Below are positions 47,149 through 58,976 of a DNA stretch of 64,000 nt, piece after piece; positions within the stretch are counted from its first letter, which is position 1; the number at the start of each line of letters is the position of its first letter. A model generated the notes under the pieces. That model made no database searches, was not told the origin of the DNA, and saw only the letters and a program-made list of their open reading frames with translations. This DNA comes from Dichomitus squalens LYAD-421 SS1. Its lineage: Eukaryota > Basidiomycota > Agaricomycetes > Polyporales > Polyporaceae. Position numbers and translations under genes: made by a program. Location of the stretch: NCBI RefSeq assembly GCF_000275845.1, contig NW_006766883.1:2563843-2627842 (forward strand), read 5' to 3'.

Positions 47149-47460
47149 TGTACTGACTTGCCCTCTTACGTCTCTCCCTCACTCGGTGGCCGGACTTCCT
47201 GAGGGCGGTGATTACCTATATGATGAACATGTCGGAAATCCCGGATACCACTCCGCTTTGCCCCTAGAAGGCCCTACACTGGGAATTGTACTACCCCTAG
47301 ACTCCTCCTCTTGCGGCACAAAGCTGTCCAGAAAGGCAGCGTACCTTTCTGCGTGTTCGCCATGCTACTCACGCAATCATCGTGACGCGGCGACTCGCCC
47401 GAGATTAGTGAGCGTCATTTCTTGATTCGAATCGTAATAATTCACTGAACGCCATCCCAG
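47149..47460. other. intergenic
   Basis: Short frames only; nothing supported. Confidence 0.35.
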
Positions 47461-48545
47461 AGAATATTGGTGCTTTGCAACAACATCAGCCGAAGTCATC
47501 GAGGAGGGCAGGAATGTCGAAAGGCAGTAGAGAGTCCCATACATATGTGCCGAGCCCGATCAGTCAGACGCTTTGAGGCCAGGAGACACGGCGTCTATCA
47601 ATGGGCGTGGCCTTTCTCTTCTTCTAACTTGCGTTGAAAGTAAGCGTCTTCCTACGTCACATTTGAACGACCAACGCTGCCTAAGATCCAGGAATGGCTT
47701 TCGGCTTTCAAAAATTTACGGTAGGGCATCAACCGTCTCGTCCTGTGGAAGGAATCGCAGATCACATAGCGGACTCGACAACAGTAAGTGACGCGGCGGG
47801 ACCGCCTTGCCAGTGCCCAGTTCGGAGAGTCGGTGTCGCCGTCTAGAACAAACGTTTAAAGGTACAGGCGACGAGAAGACCAAACCGCGCATTTTGGTTT
47901 CCCGACCTGCTCTCCGTCTCAGGCCGAGCGGCCAGATGCGGAGAGCAGGAAGGTACTTATCCCGAGGACCACGAAAAGGTATGCGCCAGGACCGGAGTCC
48001 CTCCCTCGGGAAAAGAAACCACGCACCTTGGATGGGCCAGAGGCCGATAATCACGTACCTTGCGTCCGAAACCGCCACCACCGAAAAGAAATCACCTACC
48101 TTCAGGCGGAAACCGCCACGATCAGGAAGAAACCACGTACCTTGTAGCCGAGTCCCACCACCGAAAGAAACCACGCACGTCGATTGGGCCGACACCAAAA
48201 AAAACCACGTACCTGGAGGTCCGAAATTGAGAGCAGTCCGTGCTCGCCTCTGGGTTATATGCTCGCTGACGTTGCTAAACGGCCCATGTCAGCCCACGGT
48301 CAGCCTCCTTATGACGCCTTCCAGTACACCGGCAGGTCAGCACTCCGAAAGGCTGATGACGTCCTTGTGTCTTTCCAGACCAACGATTGACTACCTAAGC
48401 CTGAACTCATGAGACGTCATCGTGCGTTGGTAGAACAAAGGATGACTGGCTGCGAGAGAGGCTGACAGGCTCCAGGTTGCAGCATAGCTACGAACTGCGT
48501 GCCATATGCGACGTGCTGCTCGAGGCTGACCACCGAGTACTGACA
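47461..48545 (-). repeat. dispersed repeat copy B (inverted partner of 6473-7565)
   Basis: Reverse complement matches copy A over its whole length, including the internal tandem array (about 47990-48215 here). The match is lost abruptly near 48545, where A ends at 6473. The 201-codon frame at 47807-48412 is the counterpart of frames in A and shows no domain, so I do not treat it as a gene. Confidence 0.8.
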
Positions 48546-48937
48546 AGCGAAGGGCGCGTGACATTCCTGCACCACCGGAGTACGTGGTCAAGAGGAAGCG
48601 AAATGGCGCGTCGTGCGCTGTTGCTCTCTAAGTAAACGTGCCCGCGTTTGTGCCACGGCCGCGAAGTGAGGATATGTCGCATGAGAGCTCAGCCACGGTG
48701 GTGGAGGCAAGTATGGCGCAGGGACAGTGGTAGTGTATCATCCCATCGCGTACGGCTAAGCCAAGCCAGACCAGACCCGGACAGATCCCACAATGTCCAC
48801 CAAGGAGGGCCATCGCCGCCCTGCATGCAATCACCCCTGGGGTGTTGGGACGCAGCAGCAAGAAGAATTCGTGGACAGGTACTACAGCGCAATATAGAGG
48901 GGTGTCAACATCAATCAATACACGAGTCCTCCGTCGC
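48546..48937. other. intergenic, 3' side of the oxygenase gene
   Basis: No supported coding sequence or repeat. Confidence 0.4.
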
Positions 48938-51900
48938 TCAAGTCAAGTCGATGACGTCCCCCAGCACCTTCGACGTATCCTTCTTCTTCCGCTTCGTCGG
49001 TGGCGGCCGCTCGGAGCCCTCTCCTGCCTCCTTGTCCAGACGCTTCTTTGTCGTATTCGAGGTAGTCTTCGCTATGGTCTTGGACGGACCGGCAGCCGTG
49101 TTGCCTTGTGATGCAAGTGGGGCGTCCGCACCTAACTGTGTCGCAAGCATCACATAGTCCGGACCGAGTATTGCTTGTAGCTCTCGAGCGTCGGTACTGA
49201 TTGCATCGAGCAACTTCCGGCCCTGGCTCTGGTTCTCTTTCCACTGCATCGGTTTGATGAACTTCGGCAGCTTCTCGACCTACAGGGTATCCGTGTCGAA
49301 TCTCAGCCGCCTGAAATGAAGTAACATCCTGGATTGTGCATACCACCAACCCTTGAGGCCGTGCATTGTCCGCTTGCCAGGTTGCGATGTGCAGCGCGTG
49401 CACCTTGAAAAACTTCTCGATGTGCTTCCTGTTGGGTGCTCCAAGATGCGGGAACGTGTGGCGCGACTCGGCTGACTCTGCGAGCCAACGACGGACGTTT
49501 GGGCAGTAATCGCATGCACACGTCCAGTCGTCTAAGCTGCGAAGGGGCGCGAGAGTGCTATCGGATGGCTGCGGTCCCATCACCTGTCCGACCCAGTCAA
49601 GGAGCAGCGTTCGTAGTGGCGCGGCGATCGGATCAGCAGTAACCCGAAGCTTGTGCTTTTTGAGCAGAGGATGAAGCTTCTTCAGGAGCGGGATGACTGT
49701 GGACCGCAAGAACTCCGCGGTCAGCTCCCCAGATTTGCTGAACAGCCGCTGCAGGACCTCGAAGCATGCATCTGGAACTCCCACTTCCACGCAGTACTTG
49801 AGAGCATCGTGTGCTGCGTCAACTCGATGTTTGTCGATGTTGGGATGGCCCCACCCAGTAGGCCGGAAGTCGACGATCGTCGCATACTTGGTCACAAGGC
49901 GCGACATGACCGTCTTCATTGGCCCCCTATCGAGGTCAATAGCCTTGCCTTTGGCATGTAGTCCATCGAGGAGGCTCTTGAGGGTGTGAGGTGATATCGG
50001 CAAGGTCTCGAGTTTGGGGAGAAGCCTTGTCCAGGGTAGTCAGTGACTGAGCAGTCAAGATAATCCATCATCCTCACTGAGTTTCTGCCAAGCCCGATTG
50101 GCCAATCGCTTCTAGGGCTCCGCAAATAGAGATAAGGTCGCTCGCAGTGATTTCATGGGGGAGGGCGGCAATCACGTCGAGGTATGATGAGACCACCCAT
50201 TTAGCGAAGGGAACCACATCGGGGAAGGGCTTGCTCGCAGGATAAGCACGAGCGGCCTCTCCGATGCAAGACAGAACTGGAATCCCTGTTTCGATGCCGT
50301 ACTGCCGGTCCTCAGCCTGCATCAGGCGACTAAGGACCTTGAGGAGAAGATCATCCCAACCACAGTGGAGACATATTTCTACGAAAGAGGTCGCCAGCTC
50401 TGTCGACGATCGACGCTCGTAGAAATCATAGTCGGGGTAGAAATCAATTTTGGCCACGGCGACGACCATGAGGTCTCGCGTCATGCGTGTCCGAGCATCC
50501 GAAGATATGTTCGGCTGGCTATTGATAATATGGACAAGGGCAGGTATCGCGGAAGGTCTGCAGCGCGACTTCAATTGAGGAACGACGCTGAAAGAGAGAA
50601 GATCAGTACCTGCATGAGACCTACGAGTCAAGTAAAACGGTGATACCTATTTTCCAAGAATTCGGCGTCGTAATGTTCGAGGACGAGACTGACTAACAGG
50701 CCATAGTCGTCTCCGCTCGATACGGTCAAGTTCGTGAGCCGGTGCGTTCGTCGATCCGCAATCCATCTCTTGATAGGTTCTGCGACTTTCTTCGCCAGTT
50801 TGCCGGTGGTCCAGGACTCAAACTGCGACAGGAACTCCAGGACATCCACATCGGATATGGTACCTTCTAGAACATCATTCATCCTAAAAAGCGGCGACGT
50901 CAGATGAGTGTAGACGATCAATATATGTACGGGAATGGTCTCTGACAATGACTCGACGGCTTCAAATCCGAACGTCTCGACAGCGGTGTAGATACTCTCC
51001 TCCACCGAGGACATCGCCAGGCTGAGATACGGAAGACATTTGTCCATTGTCTTCTTCCACAGTGCAAGGTCCTTCCATCTACAAGCGGCAGCAGTCGCGA
51101 CGGAGGACACGGCTTGCTCATGGTCAGCATTCTCGTCATCCGCATCCACGCGGCTGAGGATATACTGCACTAGCTGGTTCTCCTCCAGGGTAGGAGACGT
51201 CGTCGTCGAGGATTCGAGCTCCTCGCACGCGTGCCAAAAGGCGTCCTCGCCATATACAATGTCGTAATGCGTCCAGGACGGCCAGATGACCACAACGGTC
51301 CGGAGATAGACTGCGCAAAGTCAGTCTATGGCATGACAGACTCGATAGGTACGCATGTGCTCACTTCGATCGATCGTCGCGCCTTCCTGGAGGACAAAAG
51401 TCAGGGCGGTTTTACAGAAGCGACATGACACACTCACGTTCCCGGTGTAACCTCCATGATCGTCTTGCTCGTCATACTCCCCGGAGGTGATCTCGCGGGC
51501 GAATTTCTCGGGGATAACTTCCTTGTTCACATCGTACTCAAAGACACGTCTAATGAGGCTCCCGCTCAAGTCAACGAGGTTCTCCAGCTCCACCGAGGTT
51601 TCCTCCACTTCAATCATCGATATCTCGTCGCTAAACGACATCGCGTCCCCATATCCATGTTCAGTACAGATCAGGTTAGCGAACCCCAGGTGAAAGCCAA
51701 GGGGACGCGCGACAGCCTCCAGAGTCGAAACCAACTGAGCGTCCGCGCCCTTCAGCGCGCTTCCGCTGAGGTTCGCCTGGGAATACTTGTGGCTAAGCAG
51801 ATACATTATCTTGCTGGGACCACCGTCGCCGTCCCTCCATGACGTGAGGACATCGCGAAGGCGCGAGGCGGCACCAGACTGAGATGGCAGAGCTGGTCGT

Positions 51901-53055
51901 AATGACTTTGTGGTATGAATGAGGTTGAAGGAGAGGGCAAGCCGGTACCCGCTCGTGATAGGCTTCACCTCGTGCTGAACATCCGTATACCATGCGAGCA
52001 CAGTCGTGTCAGTGTGACTGTTGACGCTGCAGTTTATCACTTCTGAGGTGTCACCATGGGTAACATGTACGGTGCCGCCACTGAACCTTGAAGGCAGCAC
52101 GATCACGATCGTAGCGAACATGCCGTCCGCCTTCTCGGTACTGAGCTCGGTCAGATGGGCACATCGGGAACGGGAGGTCCACTTACTCGACATGAGGCTT
52201 GAAACTGGACTCTCATATCAGCTTTTCCCGATGGATGGATCAGATTTGGATGTTACGTACTGTGAGCCTTTCTCATATAGCAGGAGCTTGTATAAATCGC
52301 AACGAGGTTGACTGGCATCGTAGTTTACTCCCAGCGTCTCACAGACGGTTCGGACGACCCGATCCATGAAGGGAGCCCAAGCTCTGTTCTCGAACTCGAC
52401 CTGGGCAAGTCATATGGTCAGTGCTCAAAACAGACTGCGAAAGACCTCATTAGCCCAGTGACATACTTGCTTGCCGTCAATCTCCCACGTATCCCGTACT
52501 GACTTGTCTACAACTGTCTTGGTAGCCTTGCCAAAGGGGGCTTGCTGAGCGCGAGCCTTGATCGCCTCCGCATCTCGCACATTCAAAGGCAGTCCAATAG
52601 ATCCGATGCCAGTGATCTTGAGACAAGGGTTGGGTGCTTCCGGGTAAGCACGGTGGAACGAAGACGAGCCGGAGAATGTAAGGTCGCTCTTGAAGATGTT
52701 CTCCAAGCGATTCTGTTATAAGTCAATGAGGGTAGCTCAACAACATCACCTCTCAAGCCAATACCTACACGTATGACACGAGTTTGTTCCGTCAGCTCGA
52801 CGTCCGAGTCTGAGCTACGGTCAGTGATGTATTGTGCGCGAGGGGCTTTCCCTAGAAATTCGTGTCAGTCCGTGGCACAGTCCTACACTTCTGTATAGTC
52901 ACCTCCAGTGCTCTTCCTGGCCGTTTGCTATGTTGAGGGTGATATCAGTCTTGCAGCAATCCCCCACGCAAACTCCAGAAGCTACCGCCTTCGCGCCCCA
53001 CTCGCCGCGTCGTGATTGAGTATCTCAGCCACGAACATACCTTGGTTCGGATCAT
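48938..53055 (-). CDS. large 2OG-Fe(II) oxygenase carrying a histone H3-like N-terminal tail
   Basis: Twelve exons: 53055-53041, 52927-52903, 52851-52769, 52712-52467, 52400-52261, 52204-52187, 52140-51438, 51386-51365, 51310-50647, 50587-50078, 50025-49344, 49279-48938; 1149 residues. The first three exons read MIRTK, QTARKSTG and GKAPRAQ, matching the histone H3 tail at 17 of 19 positions after Met. A short acidic linker (DRSSDSDVELTEQT) leads to the 2OG-oxygenase domain: ITGIGSIGLPL, RCDLYKLLLYEKGSHFKPHV, iron ligands H174 and D176 (HVD, in an 18-nt exon), DGMFATIVIVLPSRFSGGTV, distal H232 (VQHEV) and 2-oxoglutarate arginine R242 (GYRLAL). The residues needed for catalysis are present. The remaining 700 residues are helical, and the end has a nuclear-signal-like TKRKKKDTSK. 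The substrate is unknown. Confidence 0.88.
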
Positions 53056-53313
53056 CGCTGCACACTTCTGCGCGTTTCAAGAGGTAAGTTAGAGTGTGAT
53101 GTGAGTTAGATATGGAGGACTAATGATAGGTTGGGAGCCGTCGGTGGGCGACCATGACAGTCGTAGGACGAGACGCGTTCTGGCTACAGGCGCGCAGCTA
53201 CTGCATGGAGGCGCTGTATCACATGACCGTCGCGTCTTGAGCGTCCAAAATTCTATGAGGTCAGCGCCTGAGGCCGCACAGAGCTTCGAGACGTTTTCTC
53301 CTCCTTATCCGCC
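53056..53313. promoter_or_regulatory. divergent promoter between the H3-tail oxygenase and NAF1
   Basis: 258 bp separate the two oppositely directed ATGs (53055 minus, 53314 plus), so the promoters overlap. No specific motif recognised. Confidence 0.45.
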
Positions 53314-55220
53314 ATGGCTACGGATTTCTCCTTCGTTCTGCCCTCTTCCATTCCACAGGACCTTCAGCTCATCCAAGATATCCTTGGTGACATACCTAGG
53401 CCACCCACCCCTCAGAAGACCAAACAGGCGCCTCTTGAGCAAGTCTACTCCGACCATGAGCATGGGACCGACAGCGACACAGATAGCGAAAAGGAGGTGG
53501 AGGCGGACATCCTTGCTGAATTAGAGGGAAACGAAAGGTGTGTTCACGGATGTGTTTCATTTGATGGGGTCTAACCAAATTTAGCCCGCCTTCAGAGTCC
53601 ACAAGCGACTCCAGCGATTCTGACTCAGACTCCGAAGAAGCTGTAACGCAGAAAGCGAAACAAATCAGGCCTGTTGAGGACGACGACGAAGATGGAGAGC
53701 CTACAGTGGTCTCTGAGGCGCAAGTGCGGACGAAGAACGAGATGGCAGAGCTCGATGTCGTAATCCCTGACATTACGGAGGTTGGCCCGGACGAGCAACT
53801 GGAGAAGGTCGGCGAGGTCATGAGCATCGTCAATAGTGTGGTCATTGTCAAAGGTCTCCCCTCGGCGATCGCGAATCGAGGTTCGGAACGAGCTTTGGAC
53901 TCCGACACACTCTTGGTCTTCGAGGATCGGAAGGTCCTGGGATACGTGCGTACTAATTCCTGTTGTCACGATGCTGAAGCCAACTCTTCGGTAGATCTTT
54001 GAGACGTTCGGGCCAACTAGTGAACCACTATATCAGATACGGTTCAACTCCAAGTATCCCCTCGACGCCGAGAAGGTCCAGGTTGGCCGAGCTGTGTTCC
54101 ACGTTCCCGCAAAGAGCAACTACGTTTTCGTTCAGCAGCTGAGATACCTGAAAGGAAGTGACGCAAGCAACGTTCACGATGAGGAGCCTGGAGAGGATGA
54201 GCTTGAGTTCTCAGATGATGAGGCGGAGGCTGCCTATAAACGGGCACGGGCTGAAAAGTGCGTCCATGACTTTCTTGTGGTTTTTTTACGTTCACAACTC
54301 AAGCATCATGTAGGCGAGAACAACAACGCGGACGCTCTGGTTCCGTGGCCTTATCACGACATACGACACCTGCCCCGTCAAGGATGCGAGACCAGGACAT
54401 GTCAGAGGACCCATATGGAGGGACATCATCCACATATGACCATTCTCCAACCCTGTCGTACAACGACATGGACTACGGTGCCGGACCCTCGCGACCGGCC
54501 CCTATCCCGTACGACGACCCCTATTCAGATTCATACGGCCTACCACCACCAGAACCTACTAGGGAGGCTGACAAGGTGTCGAACGCACCAGGCTCTCCCC
54601 CTGGTTCACCACGAGGGCCGGGACGCGGGCGGGGGAGGGGCAGTTTCCAACGACGCGAAGATGGAGGGAGGGGTCGCGGTCGCGGTCGCGATCGGCATCA
54701 CAACGACCGTGGTCGTGGCAGGGGACGAGGCCGCGGTCGTGGCGGAGACCAACGGCAGGGACCTGGAGGCTGGTCCGGTAGGCAGGGACCTTCCTCCGAA
54801 TTCGAACCTCAACAGCCTCGGTCTCTGTCCCCAGCCTCGCTCGCTATTGCCCGAGCTACCGGTCAGTTTTCTGACGGTTCAGCTGGCGCTCCACAACATG
54901 ATCCTATAGGGGGTATGGGCGGCGGCTGGAGCCACCCTCAGTATCCTATGCAGCAGATGCAACAGCCGTTCGACTACTCATTTGGCGGGTACCAGTATCC
55001 TCCCGTACAGCCCCACATCAACCCTCGCTTTGCTGCCAACTTCGGGATGGTGGGCATGGGCATGGGTTACGGGGCATATGGTGGCCAGTCCGCACCTTAC
55101 AGTCAAGACGCGTCAGGGTATAGCGTCGGCAATGGCTCGGGCGGATGGAGTGGGGAAGAGCAGTGGGGACCTGCCTCGCAGGGCCCTCCGCATCACGAAG
55201 GCGGAAACCAAATTGCTTGA
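53314..55220 (+). CDS. NAF1: H/ACA snoRNP assembly factor Naf1
   Basis: Nuclear factor that holds the Gar1 position during H/ACA snoRNP biogenesis. Four exons: 53314-53537, 53585-53945, 53995-54257 and 54314-55220; 584 residues. The acidic N-terminus (DHEHGTDSDTDSEKE) is followed by the Gar1/Naf1 core fold: VGEVMSIVNSVVIVKGLP, LDSDTLLVFEDRKVLGYIFE, TFGPTSEPLYQIRFNSKYPL, GRAVFHVPAKSNYVFVQQL. After it comes EDELEFSDDEAE and a long C-terminal region with RGRGRGSF and other RG-rich repeats, then a Gly/Tyr/Met/Gln-rich end. RG repeats suit RNA binding. Core motifs make the call firm. Confidence 0.94.
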
Positions 55221-55509
55221 CATTCTACGCTATCGCATACAGATTTGTTGTCTTTCAGCATATGTGTCTACTATTTGTCTCGTACGCATTCACTGTCTTG
55301 ACGTTCAACCGTACGGCCTCAAGCGCTTGGCGTTGAGTATTCAATGGCGATGGCCTCTTAACAATCCGGATTTGGGACGTACGCTTCTCATTGTTCGAGC
55401 GCCAACCCTAGGACGGTCCCGCCGAGCCGCATTTCAAGTCACCGCCGCTGAGCTCGGCCACAGCTCCCATCTCCCAGTAGACCTTGACCGTCCTTCTAAA
55501 CACTCAGTC

Positions 55510-57668
55510 ATGGTCGGCGCTCGCAATGGGAAGGCCGCGGCCAGCAAGTCGCGCTCGGGAAGCAGCCAGCAGCCAACAGCTTCCTCGTCGTCTCCCGCGC
55601 CTCCTCCACCAGCCGCTCCCGGGGGAAGGGCGGATGGTCAACCACCAGTGGCGGGCCCAGCGGAGAGCATTTCGACGCGACAACGACGCGTGCTTCCCGC
55701 GCGCACGCGACGCGGCGGGCCTGGAGTGGGGAGCTGCGAAAGCGATTTAATGATCCTGGAGACGATGAAGCGCAGGTGTACGTCTCCCCCTTCCCCTGTC
55801 CGTTTAACTTGTCCTGTCCTTCATCCAACCATTCGTGTCCGTTTGCGTTGCCTACGATGCCCTCGTCTTCCACTACTTTCGTACCTATGGTGTGCCTTCG
55901 CTCACATCCGTGCGCGCAGTTGAGAGCGAGCCCCTCATCCCAGCAACGACGCCCTTCTTGTTGACGACCAACTCCACGCTCATCTCCTCTCTCGCCTCCG
56001 ACGCAGGCGCATCGACGTCCGAGGCGGCCCACGCGCAACTCAACACGCTCGCGTACAGCCGCTACTTCGACCGGCCGGAAGTGCGCAAGGCGTATATGGA
56101 GCAGCAGCTCATCCAGACCCCAGAGTTCACGGAGCTTCCCCAGGATGCGCACGTTGGTGGCCGCTTCCGCCCGCGGAACTCGGAAGACGTTCGTCCCCTC
56201 CCCCTTTGCGTACATGCGCGTACTCACATGTGTCTATCTACTTTTGCTGCTGCAATGGATGTCGTGCGCCCTGAACCTTGTGACTTTGAACTACTGCGTC
56301 AATACGTAGGACACGGCAGACACGTCTGACGCGGCGTACGAGAAGCGCCACCGCAAGTACGAGACATTTGAAAAGCGGCAGCGCCTGCGCGAGAAGGAGA
56401 AGCTCAAGCACGAGCACTACAAGCTCAAGGAGCGCATCGAGCAGCTCCGCGCCATGGACTCTTCTGCGTTCCTCGCCATCCCCGCCTCTGAGTTCGCGGA
56501 CACCCCGGGCTGCGGGCCCGAAGCGGCGGCGGCTGCTGCTAGTGGGGACGCGGCGAACCTCCACGGGGCTGCGGCATACCACGAGGGCGAGCGGAGGCGG
56601 AAAGTGATGTTGGATGTCGCGATGTCGCTGGAGGAGCGGTACCGGACGCTCCTGCCGCCGGATCGACGGTGGATGGAGAAGAAGGGGACGCCGAAGGGCA
56701 AGGGCGCTTCGGTGGAGGTCGTTGAGGTCAAGCACGAGGACGATACCGTGGAGGTTGAGGAGGACGCGGGTGTGGAAGAACTACCTGAAAAGGAGGAAGT
56801 GGAAGAAGACGCTGGGGAAGAGGAGATGGAGGAAGAGGATGAACTCATCGAGGACGAGGCGGACGACGATGGCGAGTCCGAAGTCGACCCCGACGAGAGC
56901 GATCGGCGCAAGTCGAAGCAGCTCAAGCTACGCATCAAGTTCCCTCCACGGATGCTCTCCTCCAAGCGGCAGTCTCCCAATCCACTCCCAACACGAGGAG
57001 GCGGGAAGCAGATCACACTATCTCCCTTCTTCAAGCATACGTCTGGTGGCAAAGGCCATACGACAAGCTCCCCTCTACGTTCAGCGTCGTACGTACCCAC
57101 GGACAAGTACGGTCGATACTCAGAGGACCCCGAAGACGCCCTCCCTCCACCACCATCTGCCAAGCGACAACGCATACACGACGAATCCGCTTCCGCAGCC
57201 ATCAAGGCGGCAAAATCCGCCCAAAGCTCAAAGTGGTCGAAGGCCCCGAAAGCGGCCAACGGCATAGACAAACGACACACCCACAGCGCAGAGTCGCGCA
57301 CTGCTTCATCAGCGGGTAGGCCCTCGCCCACTATCACTAGCGCTAGTGCATACTCGGCCAGGAGATCTTACACGTCATATGCAGGCCTCGCGGGCAAGAA
57401 GGACGCGAACCCGTGCGTGCTCATGGTTGCCGCGCTGCGCCAGTCGAGCGCGCCGACGGCGCGCAAGACGCAGAGGCACGTCACCGCGTTCGGGTGCCGC
57501 GTACCGCAGGAGATCGAGGAGGTGCGCGACTTCGAGATCCCCGAGTGGGTTCTGGTGGACGAGAGCGCGAGCCAGGCGGGCGGCCATCACGGTGATCGCG
57601 AGGGGTCGTATTCTACGCACAACGAGCATGGAGAAGACGAATCGTCCATTGATGACTCCGGAACATAG
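55510..57668 (+). CDS. probable nuclear protein with basic coil (PEHE-like?), 5' exons unsettled
   Basis: Secure exons end at 56188 (..GGRFRPRNSED) and run from 56310 (DTADTSDAAYEKRHRKYETF) to the stop at 57668. The core is a highly charged helix (RQRLREKEKLKHEHYKLKER, IEQLRAMDSSAFLAIP), faintly like the PEHE region of MSL1/KANSL1-type acetyltransferase subunits; this is a weak guess. Long acidic runs (EEEEMEEEDELIEDEADD type) and a conserved-looking end (VPQEIEEVRDFEIPEWVLVD) follow. The 5' part is unclear: ATG 55510 opens one frame, a second frame reads EHFDATTTRASRAH and RAWSGELRKRFNDPGDDEAQ up to 55775, and the third begins by 55920; no single set of canonical splice sites joined them. 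Confidence 0.6.
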
Positions 57669-57791
57669 TCTGTCTGCACGACGCGCTTCTCCTCTCAGAT
57701 AGGTCGTATAGCCATTAACCGTTATTTTCCCGTCGTAGCGTATGTATAGCGTATGTACCAACCCAGGCTGCTAATACCCCATCTGAGCCGT

Positions 57792-58740
57792 TCACGCAGA
57801 CACCTGCGGAGCGCTCTTGCCAACAAACTTCTCTACCACCGTCAGCGCGTCACTGCGCCTCTTAGGCGGGACTGCCCGGTTATGGCTCAAGGTGAACTCT
57901 GCAAGCTTCAGAGGCCCCAGCTTCCCGACGTCGGTTGTGAGGTAGGGCTTCGGCGCATAGCGAGAATAGTCCCCGGCGGCCTTCTCCAAGAGCAATTGAA
58001 CGCGAGCTTGGGAAGGAGTGACGTTCTTCGCTGAGGGAGCGGATGCGATGGGAGAGCGCGTGTGCGCAGCGGGGGGCCCAAAGAGCTCCTTGAGGTCGCC
58101 AAGTAGCACTTTCGGCTGCAGCTTCGAGGACGAGGGGGCAGAGCACGGCTTCGCAACGTCCTTGCTTTCCTGCGACTCGGCGGATGCAGCATCCTGCTGA
58201 CCCCACTGGCGCGGGGATACTGGGCGTGGCCTGGCGTAGGCAGGTCGGCCTTGCTGGTCTCTGTTCCGCGGGCGGTCTTGTTGTGGGCGGGGACCAGAGT
58301 ACGCCTGCCCGTCACGACGGGGACCGTTATTCGGGCGGAGCGAACGTGGTCGTTGATACTGCTGCTGCTGCTGCTGCTGCTGCACCTCTACGCCGCCCTC
58401 CCCCTCCCGAGGCTGCGGCCTTGGTCCGCGATTCCATTTCTGACCCTTTTTCTTCACTGAGGGGTGTTCACCACTTAGAGAGGTGTGCTTGCGTGTACTG
58501 AGATAGTAACTCACAAACAGATATATTCCCCAGGCTCTCCGCGAGAGGTATTGCCCTCTTTTTGGGGGCGGGTGCAGCTTCGGGTTGTCCGTCAGAGCTC
58601 GCTTGCGTCTGCTGAGGTGCTGCTGCTGCTTCCGAAGAGTTGAATCGCGCGCATGAAGGAATGCTTCGCGCAGACGGAACCGCAGTTCTGGATACGAAGG
58701 CCGCAGTAGAGGGCAGTGAAGAGGACAGACGGATGAGCAT
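57792..58740 (-). CDS. probable mitochondrial protein with polyQ stretch, unknown function
   Basis: Two exons, 58740-58515 and 58456-57792; 296 residues. The start is rich in Ser/Ala/Arg without acids (MLIRLSSSLPSTAAFVSRTA), as expected of a mitochondrial presequence. Then IPLAESLGNIS and, after the intron, LKKKGQKWNRGPRPQPREGE, an eight-glutamine run and an Arg/Pro/Gly-rich middle. The C-terminal 110 residues are more ordered (LGDLKELFGPP, QVLL-like VQLLLEKAAGDYSRYAPKPY, LGPLKLAEFTLSHN, VVEKFVGKSAP). It could be a mitoribosomal or mitochondrial RNA-binding protein; not recognised. An in-frame ATG at 58764 is an alternative start. Confidence 0.65.
58350..58384. repeat. (CTG)n trinucleotide tract encoding polyglutamine
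   Basis: About nine CTG units on the plus strand, read as CAG codons on the minus strand within the gene at 57792-58740. Likely length-variable between strains. Confidence 0.85.
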
Positions 58741-58976
58741 GGCCCAAGAGCGTCCGCAGGACACAGATGGTCGTCGGTGTGCTGGACGGGATGTACAGAG
58801 CGGACCGAAAGCGCTCGCCGCGATGCGCGTCCGGACTGCTCCCGGCCGCAGACGCGGAGACGGTCATCTCGTCGGACGAGGCAGCGCACACCCAGCTTGC
58901 TTATAGTTATACACCCTGCGCTGCCTCTTCTTCTTGCTATTGTCTCTGCTATCCGCCCCTCTAGTCTCGGTCTGTC

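Noticed and set aside
47807..48412. 201-codon frame inside repeat B
   Set aside because: Low-complexity product of the tandem array; frames in copy A are interrupted and no domain is present.
55508..56227. 239-codon minus frame
   Set aside because: Overlaps exons of the plus-strand gene at 55510-57668; no family and no consistent splice structure of its own.
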